Shown here: in pieces, positions 9,834 through 19,600 of the stretch
How the letters are laid out: the number at the start of each line of letters is the position of its first letter
How positions within the stretch are numbered: the stretch's first letter is position 1
Assembly (NCBI GenBank): GCA_946803715.1
Contig: CAMPET010000323.1
Location: 17,006 to 42,894 of the forward strand
DNA from: Beroe ovata
Taxonomy: Eukaryota; Ctenophora; Nuda; Beroida; Beroidae
Direction: 5' to 3'
DNA length: 25,889 nucleotides
Program-made: the position numbers and the translations under genes
Notes under the pieces: generated by a model
Seen by the model: the letters and a program-made list of their open reading frames with translations, nothing else
Databases searched by the model: none
What the model was told of the DNA's origin: nothing

Positions 9834-10790
9834 ATGGAAATTTCTACTTCACTCCACCCTTTTCCTGATTGTTCTGATTCAATGTTTCTGTTGCATGGGA
9901 AGTTTACATACGTTCCCAAATCTGATGATATGATTGGTTTTGGCAACAGTCTCAGTATTGACAATGATGTACCGTTGTTACTGTGATTTATCGTTTTACG
10001 ACATCAAGTGTTGAATTAGAGCTACTGTATGTAATATTTCATTGTGCTAACCGATTCACCGCTTTAGATAGTTCTCTGGATGGAAAGTTTAAACTGTACA
10101 CACTGTGTTAAGGATAAAATTTTCCCAATCTTAAACGGTGAGATCGGAAGGCTTGAATCAGCATTGTTGGAGCAGTGTGTTGTTGATCAATGATCAAATA
10201 CCTATTCTATGTGCTTTATTGCAGGGTGTTGGGAATTTCAGCCCGAGGTTGATTCCGAACGTGTGTCCAAATCTTGGAATGTGTGAGTGTATTTTGATGT
10301 TGTGTCTGTTCAAATTATTTCAGATGTCATATCATTGCTATGTACTTTTCAATGTTCCACGTTTTCAGTAACGAAACTGAACACACCATCCATTGTCCAG
10401 AAGCCGAAGTTTAGACAGTGTAATGTTAAGTTATCTAAAATGACAGCAATGCATTGAACATATCATCGATACATATTGGTGATCGTTTTTCTTGATCTCC
10501 CCAACAAAGCCGACCTATTTCAGCCAAATCAAATGTGACCATAAGGGCTGGAATCGATCTAGAAAGCCACATCAGACTCAGTTTTGCATTGATAGGTCTA
10601 CTCGCGCTGGTGATCTTCATCATGTTTGCTGTTTACATGATTGTAAGTAATCCTATAAATTGCATTCCATATTCCTATAAAAATGAATTAGCTGAAAAAT
10701 CGTTATTAGGGAATTGTAATGACATAGTTTCAGAGAGTCAGGTGCACTGGTAGGCGTAGAGCTTCAATGAGGAGGTTAGTTGCTGCGTAA
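9834..10790 (+). CDS. Small multi-exon membrane protein gene on the plus strand
   Basis: I do not recognise the family. Readable exons: 9834-9968 (ATG, 45 codons, donor GAT|GTACCG), 10068-10137 (contains a CTHC pair and an N-C-T glycosylation site, strong donor G|GTGAGA), 10225-10282 (donor GT|GTGAGT), 10524-10642 and 10734-10790. The 10524 exon has an acceptor CTATTTCAG, an NVT site, a hydrophobic helix of about 22 residues (SFALIGLLALVIFIMFAVYM) and a strong donor ATT|GTAAGT; the last exon gives a basic tail (RVRCTGRRRASMRRLVAA) and a TAA. All these agree in phase except between 10282 and 10524, where an exon is missing, the donor differs, or there is an indel (10330-10413 holds a candidate). 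The result is a single-span protein, probably with a glycosylated exterior and a basic cytoplasmic tail. It runs towards the helicase gene, with 288 bp between their stops. Confidence 0.45.
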
Positions 10791-11078
10791 AAATGGTATG
10801 GTTGTGATTTTGACAACAATTCCTCATGTTAATATGATTTTTTGTTAATTGCAGTTAATTTAATGTGGTGCAGTAACACTTGTTTCAACAGATTTGTTGA
10901 CGAAACAGACGAGAGCCCTGATGAACCAGCCTGATGAGCTCATTTTATTGAATTCTCGCAAGAGTGCTATCTAGTATCCAAGTAAGATTTGACATTCGTT
11001 CATATTATATTCATGATATTAGAAATAAACTTTTTACATTAGAAATTTGCACGAAGAAATTGTAATATTCTCGTGTCA

Positions 11079-13640
11079 TCAAAAGATGGCATCAAAGATC
11101 AATAAAACTTCTTCTTTCACTCTCTTTGATAATCCTGGTACAATTTTTTCAATATCCGACAAGCAGCTTATTTTATGGGCATTTTTAGTGATTAGGTCAA
11201 TGACACCGCATGTTAAAGTACTGTCAAGAAATGGCATAGCCCCGACATTGATCTGCACCATTAGGTCTTCCAGTGCACTCTTCAAGTCACTTCTGTCATC
11301 AGCTGATACTCTCCGACACGCTGTAAAAGTTAGTTGTTATGGTATATAAATATCTATATCATCTGTCTCAGCTGTTAATAGAAAATTCTTAGTTATCGTA
11401 GTATCATACCTACTTGAATAACCAGTATAATCAATCATACAGTTCCTACCTTTGATATCTACTTCTCGAACGGAACTTTTTTTAGTCGCCATTACTATAT
11501 TGTTCACTATATTGATCTGTTGTTTCCCTGCAGACGTCACAACATGTATCGTTTGCAGTTAAGTCGAATGGTTCGACATCACCTGTATTTATTGAAAATA
11601 TAACTCACAGCACTGTGGGGAGCAGTTCAAAAAACACATTGTTATGTCCAACTGCATAGTGCGCATTTACTGATATCTCCTGAGTATGGCGGATCAGGAG
11701 GCTCACCTGGAATTTTATCNGCGGAGCAGAAGGGTCAAATTCTATTTTTCAGAAATAAAATTCCGGGTGAGCCTTCTGATCCGCCATACCTGAGTCCTGA
11801 TATATGATTTCATTCTACCTGGAAAATACTGAGCCAAAACCTTCCTCCTACATTGCTCGTTCTGCCTTCTATACATATCACTTGCCAATTCTATGTCCTT
11901 TTGTTTCTTATCTGTGAGCAGGACGCAGTAAGCTTTCTGACCATGTTTCCGCCCTGCTCTACCGCTCATCTGGATAAACTCCTCTATCTTTCGCGGCATT
12001 TGGGAATGAATGACATATTCCACACCTAGTCAATTTATATTCTTTACCGTAGGGCATAGTAGTTAAGTTTGAATTTCCATGATAAATGTTCATTATTTAT
12101 GACTCAACATGTTGGTATTAACATCTATTAACCTACTGCATCAAAACCCATTGACAAGGCACTAGTTGCTATCACTATCCTGACTTCTCCGTCTGGAACA
12201 AGCAGGCTGCTAGCTATAGACTCCTGTTTTTCATCAGGAATTTGGGAGTGATATATCTCGACTCCTACTGTAGTCTTTCCTGCATCTATTAACTCCTGAT
12301 GTATAATTATGTGAGCACGCGCAAATATCACGCGGTAAAGGAATAAAATCAGCAGATTTAAAAGAATAGCACGATTGGACGTGAGCATCAGTGCTATTCC
12401 TGTGACTCACCTATATAGTGAAATCGCTTACCTGTTCGAGTTCAATGTAGCATAATCCACAATCGACTAAACTTTTCTCGAACACAATGACTCTGGGGCA
12501 ATTGCGTCCGTGCTCTATGATCATTCGAGCTAAATACGATGTGTTGAGACCCTCTATTGAGTTTATAAAGCTAATACGAGGGTTCGTAGGGTTAATCTGT
12601 ATTTTCAACACTTTATCAGCTGAAATTCCCAAGTTCCTCATCGTCAGTATTTCAGCAATCTCTCTCATAGTTGCGGTCATACAAAGTATGACGGGTCGCC
12701 TCTGAAAACAATGATTGGTCAATGCTCATTTTATTACTGATAATATTATGTAACCATCGTTGATACCGCAAGAAAATGATACTGTCGAAAATTCGTCTAC
12801 CTTGAGCTTCGATATGACGATTGCTAGACTCTTGAACATCTTTCGAAATGGCTTATCGCCCTTTTTATCACCCTCACCCCATGCTTTGAGGCAGTGTGCT
12901 TCATCTATCATGAACAAATCACACCTATCAGCTTTCGTTTTTAGAACCTGTTTCGAATTGAGAATGTCTAATTGCGAATCATATCCTTATTCGAAAAAGG
13001 ATTTCCAAGAGTTGTAATATAGTTCAAAGCAATACATACTTCTTTGCCTTTTGTAGTAAAGAGAATCTCCGGGTTGCATAGTATAACATTAAACTTAGTA
13101 TCGGTTCTGAATACTGATATATCGTCTACTGTATTCATGTCATGACAGCTTACACCCATCTGCAATGTTGAATATTTGAGATTCCACTCTATGAAACTAT
13201 GACATTGTTTTATAGAAAATTAGAATTTGCGTACCTTTTCCAAGCTTGCTCGATGCGTATAAGAGATTGATTTAAGTGGCGTTACAACTATAACGATTCT
13301 TTGGCTTTTTGCCCTCATTTTCAAGCTCAGAGCAATGGAGCCGAAAATAAGGGATTTACCAGTCCCGTTGGCATGCACAGAACAACATCTTGCCCATGGA
13401 GAATGGCACAAATTGCACTATCTTGTTCCTTAGTGAGAGTAAAACCAGTTTTCTCGTATACGTCATTCCTGCAATCTGGTGATCAAGCTATTCAATAAAT
13501 ATTAAATAGAGGAAATAGAAAACCTATGCAATGAATACAGGAAAATAAAAGCTATCTGATTTCTGAACTATCACATAGCATTCATGTGTGTGTGCGTGTT
13601 TGTGTGTGTGTGTGTCGGTGTGTGTGCGTGTGTCTGTGTN

Positions 13641-13674
<34 letters not shown>

Positions 13675-13799
13675 TTGTGTGTGTCTTGTGTGTCTGTCTG
13701 TGTCTGTGTCTGTGTGTCTGTGTCTTCTAATACCTGTGATTCAAGTTCCAATTCTTTCGTACCTTGGATAGAAAACGGCCACAATACTGCTTCAGTCAT
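11079..13799 (-). CDS. RecQ-type superfamily 2 DNA helicase, nine exons, two frame breaks
   Basis: ATP-dependent 3'-5' DNA helicase of the RecQ type, presumably nuclear. Exons: 13763-13799, 13235-13475, 13040-13159, 12801-12947, 12432-12701, 12133-12295, 11819-12025, 11450-11582, 11079-11320; all junctions have GT...AG and consistent phase. In order along ~517 residues: motif 0 (FTLTKEQ), Walker A (MPTG|TGKS), DEAH box (MIDEAHCLKAWG), motif III (CMTAT), the YHSQ block, ATSALSMGFD, motif VI (QMSGRAGR), and the RecQ zinc module (CRRKVLAQYF, then TCCDVC in the next exon). The last 80 residues are helical and unassigned. A base is missing within Walker A (about 13361-13369), and exon 11450-11582 has one surplus base. 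With these the gene would be inactive, unless they are assembly errors. Intron 1 holds a (GT)n tract and intron 7 an inverted repeat. The start at 13799 is the only in-frame ATG before motif 0, so a longer N-terminus is possible. Confidence 0.85.
11685..11788. repeat. Inverted repeat around a single N in helicase intron 7
   Basis: 11685-11718 and the reverse complement of 11755-11788 match at 32 of 34 positions, with weaker similarity extending outward to about 11672 and 11803. The 36-nt spacer contains the N at 11720. The right arm begins about 30 nt inside the intron after the donor at 11818. It is either a small foldback element or a palindromic assembly join. Confidence 0.85.
13582..13728. 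repeat. (GT)n microsatellite
   Basis: Compound GT/TGTC-rich simple repeat of about 145 nt with an N at 13640, inside intron 1 of the helicase gene. Frames reported through it on either strand are repeat artefacts. Confidence 0.95.
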
Positions 13800-13830
13800 G
13801 AATTGCTGTCTTGGATCGCCCCTTATCTTG

Positions 13831-14250
13831 CTAATAATGAATAATTGAGAATTAGTTATATTGAGAACGGTATCATTGGGGAAGAGTGTCCTAGATTTTT
13901 TCAGTCACGCGAACACAGGTCAATGGGAATACAGGTACAACCACGGTAATACCACGGTATCATCGGGGAGAGCCACAAGTTTTCAGAGATTGCTTACAGT
14001 GTTAAGCGAGGGGGCCTCAAATCCCGTAAAAAATGGCGGTAGAGAGGTCTTAAATTGGCCTTTTGCTGAACATTTGACAATCCAATATCCATTCCTCAAT
14101 AGAGCAATTTATGGCCCCTCCTCTGCAAGCAATCTTGGAAAATTTTGACACTTCCCCAATAATACCGTTCTTGATTTCATTTTCGACAAAGCTAGAAATG
14201 ACCACACTTATGCCACGATAGAGGGGAATGGCTAAAACAGAGTTAAACAA
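13831..14250. repeat. Region between glycoprotein and helicase genes with a three-copy short repeat
   Basis: No gene is supported here. A unit starting cggtat.at.gggga and followed after about 20 nt by aga(t)t(gctt) occurs at about 13868 and 13957 on the plus strand and at about 14110-14176 on the minus strand. The first and third form an inverted pair. A good acceptor (CTGTTTTAG) at about 14230 on the minus strand opens a 60-codon frame, but its product is not recognisable and it overlaps the repeat. Confidence 0.45.
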
Positions 14251-16460
14251 TTAGATATTGGAGCAGTCTTCGCGTCTTAGTTTCGTATCAACGCGTTTAG
14301 CACAAATGTGAAGAATTAAGCCCATGCTAATGATGAAAGCAACTACTGAGAAGAATAACAGTATTGATGGAAAAACTGGACCCGAGAATGCATTGAAGTC
14401 ATTCGCATCAGTAGAAATACTCTTGATAATGGAATAAGCATCGGCTAGATCCGTGTGAAAGCCTATGTTGTCAAGAACTATATAAAACAGTGACATGATG
14501 TGGGGTTCTGTTGCGTTATTTAGAATATCTGATTGTTTCCAATCGATCAAATCTATATAAGGTGATGAATCAGGAGGAGTGATTGTGTGCATTGAAGTAA
14601 CATCTCTTTGAAGCTGGACAACGATTTTGGCGTATGAATAAGTGGACCACGGGATATAGACTGTATTCATAAAACTAGTTTTTACCTCTAATAAATGTTC
14701 TTGTTGATTACCCGATTGTGTGCTGCTGTTTCTGAGAGACCCCATTACCTTGCTGTTGGTTGTCAGCAGCACACCGTGGTCGGAATTCACGAAAACAAAA
14801 GGATGACAGTCGACTGGTCTCGCTAAACACGTGCGTGTTCCATTGTTTGTGTTTGTATCATTATAAGTGTTGAGACAAGGGAGTGACTGGAAACCTGCCA
14901 AATCCCTGAGTGGACAGAGACCTGGCAAAGCCCTTTTTTGACAATCTGCAATGACCCATCTCCCTTCGAAGAACATGGCGTTCTCTGGAAGATTCAACAT
15001 GTAGCAAGTTCCATTAACATGGAACCCGGACTGATATATGTTGTATATGAAAGTCTTTCCTCTGTAAGACCGGAAAACTTATTTCGTATCGTATATGTAC
15101 GGCTGATTGCGAGTTCTCTACATGCTTAATCCTCAAACTTCCAAGCTTCCTGAGCAACAAGGGATCATCTGCATATACTGTGTTTTTTAACGAATGGCTG
15201 GTTTCTACTAGTTTTTTAATAGAAGTGGAGCTGAGAATTTCTGCCGAGGTACCCTTTGAGCATAAGCTGAAATTATCCAGAAGCACAGAAATATCTCTAG
15301 AGAAGTATTCGCAGGCTTGGTCCTGAAGAATTATGTTAGATTAGCTACTCTTGACAAGATTCTCTTGTTATTCTTGTATAATGAATACAGGTGAGGTGTG
15401 ATTCGGGTTATAATCATCATACTCTTACCATGGCTAAGTAATAGTAAATAGCATTAGCCGTACAGTGTTCTGTTTCCATCAGCTCATCAACTGTCATGGC
15501 TATGTCTGATTCCTCGTGCAGAATGCTGTCCGCAACTTTTATCTGGAATATAATACGGGCCAATAATTTCACAGTGGACTATAAAAAAGTGGATCCGATT
15601 CATGAATGACCCAAAGTACGTTTTATGCTATCTTATGTTTTATGCTATCTTAGTACTACTGAATTAGATCAATAGTATGATCTACCTCTATTCTGTTAGC
15701 TTTCTTTATCTTAGGCATCTCATTGCTGATGTATTTGTCATATTTTGATGAAAATAGGCCTTGTTTCCTTTTGAACGGCGACCCTGAAGAAATTACATTC
15801 TAAGAATTCATGAATGACATCAAAAACCGATTTTATTTGTGTCACACGTCGAAATATATTATGATCCTCACCATTGCTGACGTTCATACTCTTCTGGAAG
15901 GTGTGCAAAATATCGTCAACTTTATCAAGTTTTCCTTTCAGCAGTGATGTTGTTGACTTCCATTTGTTGTAACAACTGAAATTTATTCCACCATTCGTTA
16001 CATGATAGTTTGAGCTCGGGATCTGTATTTTCTTTTTTCCACAAAATTAGGTAGGTTACAAATGACTGACTGGTTGTTGCATTTTGAAATAAAGGTAAAC
16101 ATTTTAATGCTGATATCTCCATTGTAGTCAGGATATTCCTGCTTCCGATTAACTGCTCTTTCTAGGGCCTTCGTTATGTTCTCTGGTATCTTGATGATTG
16201 GTCTAGCGATACCCACAACCACTGTCACCGCGTCTAGACTGCTGTAAACTGTGGAGGTTATTGCTTTAGATCCATGATTCAATTTTAGTAATCAAATTAA
16301 ACAAAAATCAAAATATACTAGATAGAACCTTACGTCCTATTTTGTCTTCTTGTTCCTCTAGAATTATACCCCATTTATCAAATACTATATCTTTTGCTGG
16401 TAACAGTGACGAAAAACTTGTCAACATCATAATCAGATGGACATTGATTCTGACAGCCAT
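14251..16460 (-). CDS. Type I membrane glycoprotein with envelope-like layout, five exons, two frame breaks
   Basis: A predicted secreted-then-anchored surface protein of about 595 residues. Exons: 16334-16460, 15872-16248, 15686-15783, 15429-15542, 14251-15322. Residues 1-22 form a signal peptide (NVHLIMMLTSFSSLLPA). The exterior has several N-glycosylation sites (NIT, NQS, NGT twice, NSS) and scattered cysteines. A basic run PFKRKQGLF near residue 173 could be cut by a furin-like protease. A 24-26-residue hydrophobic helix (SILLFFSVVAFIISMGLIL) near residue 557 is followed by a 15-residue basic tail and TAA. This is the layout of class I viral or endogenous envelope proteins, but I see no family-defining motif, so a host surface protein remains possible. 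Two single-base frame changes are needed: one base short near 16038-16042 and one surplus near 15082-15086, both in T runs. An alternative ATG lies at 16493. The gene follows the DUF6589 gene by about 0.2 kb. Confidence 0.65.
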
Positions 16461-16652
16461 GTTTCCCTTGAATATATTTGTGTGTGTTATCATAAGTTAT
16501 TAATCAAGGTGATGGTGCGATATTCATAATGATAATATCACCATGAATAACTTATATCGAAACAATCGAAACAACATCATCTAACCTATCAATCAAAATT
16601 TTAAGGTAGATGGCTAAAGTAAACAATTAATATGAGTAAGTTTTTGACAAGG

Positions 16653-19600
16653 TTAGTGCATGAAATCCCTGAAAAGATCACTATCATCATTGTCTTCCAA
16701 TTCTTCAACCTCATCATCATCATTTTCAGTTCCATCTTCTTCATCTTCTCCATCGTCAGATTCATCGTTTCCATCATCAACTTCCTCGCGAGCACATAGG
16801 AAATGCTGTTTGTACCCGCGCTTATACTTGTTGATGCCTAAGTCATGCTTTATTGTGACTTCTTAAAACAGTTGATTTTTATAAAACAGTTATATCTGAT
16901 AATCCTTGTTTTTAATTAGTTGGGACACCAAAATAATGAATATCCATTATATTCAATAATTAATGGATATTGTGGGCAGTTACGTACTACTATTGAGCCA
17001 GTTTATCAGGGTAATTTTGCTCGTGTAGTCGTAGTGAATATTCTTCTTCACTGACAAGCCTCTTGGTGCTGCTCTACCAGGGGTGAACTTGAATATTTTC
17101 CCTGTATTGACTTGGCTCAGGATTTTCTCGTAGGTTCCAGCTATTTCTTTTCGATTGCTCTTTGTTCTTCTGATACCTAATTGAAGCATTGTATTTCAAA
17201 AGTTGTCAAGCTGTATAGCTCACTGCTCTAACTAGCTAAGTGTTATAATTGATTTTTACGTGTTCTCAATACTGACCTCTTATTTCATGTTCAGTTGCCC
17301 TTTTTACTATATGCAGATACCACAAAGCACTAGCTGACGTCATCAATGTATCCAGTGCAAACCTCTTCCCAATCATATGAGAGAGGTTGTTGTTGAGTAA
17401 TTCCATGAAGTAGTCAGCTGCCTTCCTTTTACCTGGACCAATACCAATTCCTGTGAATACGGGTGTTATACTTATAGAACTGACATTAAGTGTAGTGATG
17501 AGCTCGTCTATTGGAACGGAAGCCTTTACGCTGATAACTGGTAATATTAAAGTAAATACTAGATCTCAAACCTATTGTAGTGTTGTGACGGTATTCATAT
17601 GCTTCAGCTTCAGATAGGACACATTTCAGGAGGACTATTCTCCTGACCATTGACTGGGCATACTTATTTCTGCCCATTCTTCTGAATATAGGTATCAGTA
17701 GCTTTAGGCATAGTGTCTCTCTGTCCCCGTCACCATATGCCACTGCTTTCTCCAAGTTATCAAAGAGCAGGCCCAGATATATCACGAGCCTTCCGTAGTT
17801 GAACCTAGTAAAATGATCATCAGAGTGTAATTTTCGCTCTACAGGGCAATGCACTGCACAAATCTATCGGTGCTAATTCAATCACTTACATTTCATCGGT
17901 CTCGAACAAGTGTCCAAATGACCGCTCAACGATGTTAGTAGCCTGTTCCTTTGTTCTGCTGTGTATTCCTCTTAGGTGACGCTTTAATAGGCCCCTGTTA
18001 TTGAATACCTCCTGAAATCATAATGAGAATTTGTATTCTTACTAGGCGGTTATTATATGCCAACTGCTCCATACCTATTATACGAGATATGGGGACTCAC
18101 CTGGCAGAACCTACAAGGAAGCTTAGGCAAGTTCGTTACCCACTGTGACTCCTCAAACTGCAGCAGTCTTTTGAGGAACACTTTCACTGTCTGTCTGTCA
18201 GTAATGAAACAGATATCAACTATGGTTTTTGCGTGACACATGAACTCTAGGTACAATAATTATTATCATCTGGGTAGCCCCTCTAATTCACCTGAACTTC
18301 AACAAAAACTCGCTTTGCCCTTCGAGTTTAGCCGCTATTAGGTCATCCTTGATACTCGGGAAATCCGTTACCATCTGCAGCCACGCTGAGTGTAGTACAG
18401 CTTGGTAGTAGACAAGGAACGCATTCCTTGTCTTGCTGTATCTAGATTTCACGTCAAACGTGGCTGCATCCGGATTCCCTAATGACGTACATATCCCCGT
18501 ATATGAGCACTTCTCCAGTTTTGAATCTTCATTATGAATCATCTTCATGATACACTGAAATCAATTACAGATCATGCTATCGGTATCTGCTTTCTACTGT
18601 ACATAATTGTCAGAGCAATTGGGAAAATCTACGAATATACTGTGGTCTGTGTGTTATGATTTTATCTATTGACCGTATCATTATTTTACTATCCAATTAG
18701 TTAGAAGTATTAACTCCAACAGCGCAATATACTTATTGTAAGATTGTAGTCTCACCAGAAGATAGGTCATTAATGTGTGGAAGGTTCCGTCTCCTTCCAC
18801 TGTTTTGTGAAGCTGCATCTCAGGCATACTTGACAAGCTTACCTTAGCACCTTGCTGGCGCTCACGTGTCAAGTAATCCCCAAAGAAAAACGTGGTCTGA
18901 TGAATATTTGGAAACTGGTAAACAGCGAGATAGTGTAGTGTGTACAGTGAACAGTGAATAATGCAAAGTTCAAACAATGTTATTGCTCGTACAGTCTACA
19001 TACGTTTTCTTTGTTCATGTATTTCTCACAATGTTGAAGTATCTTCACGTTGGCGGCCGTACTCGTTTGATTCTCGGGAATGATTCCCAGTGGTACAGTC
19101 ACACTGGCTTGATCCATCACATCTCTTAGGTTGTGGCTGATGTGAGGGCTGAGGAACTCCTGGCAAAATGACAGGTCTTTGTCCCTCTTGGACAGAATCA
19201 TCATAACCAAGTCCTCACAATTCTCCGAAAAGCTGACCAAGTCCGCCAGTGTTGGTCTTATGTAGCCATCTGCAGCATGTTATGTTATGTAAAGGTACTT
19301 GGGAGTACTTCAAGAGAGATAAGCCAATGAGAACCAGAATATAGGTAAACTTCAAACCATTTAATTGGTCAATGAGGAGCTCAGGTTTTTCTCTTGAGAG
19401 TGTTGGTGGAGCTCTAACTTGCCGCAAAATAGCAGCAATGTGGAAAACGTCTAACGAGACTGCTTTTCCCCACATATCCGTGCCGATTCTGCGGTTGAAG
19501 TTGTCTCCACACAAGTCGACGGCTATTTTCTGTGTTCTGCAACACTCCTCGATTTCCAACTCGTCTGCCTTTTCCTCCCAACTTATACTTATCCCCCCTG

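Noticed and set aside
11742-11818. C-terminal extension of helicase exon 11819-12025 to a TAG
   Set aside because: It translates an intron and one arm of the inverted repeat; the donor CCAG|GTAGAA and the next exon with the remaining zinc cysteines give a better model.
13586-13848. Cys/Val-rich and Thr/His-rich frames on both strands
   Set aside because: They are translations of the (GT)n microsatellite and include the N.
13861-14148. 95-codon plus-strand frame
   Set aside because: Starts without ATG and is built of the local short repeat.
16601-16866. Met/Lys-rich minus-strand frame and Ser-rich plus-strand frame
   Set aside because: Shadows of the acidic C-terminal exon of the DUF6589 gene, which reads in a third frame with correct splice phase.
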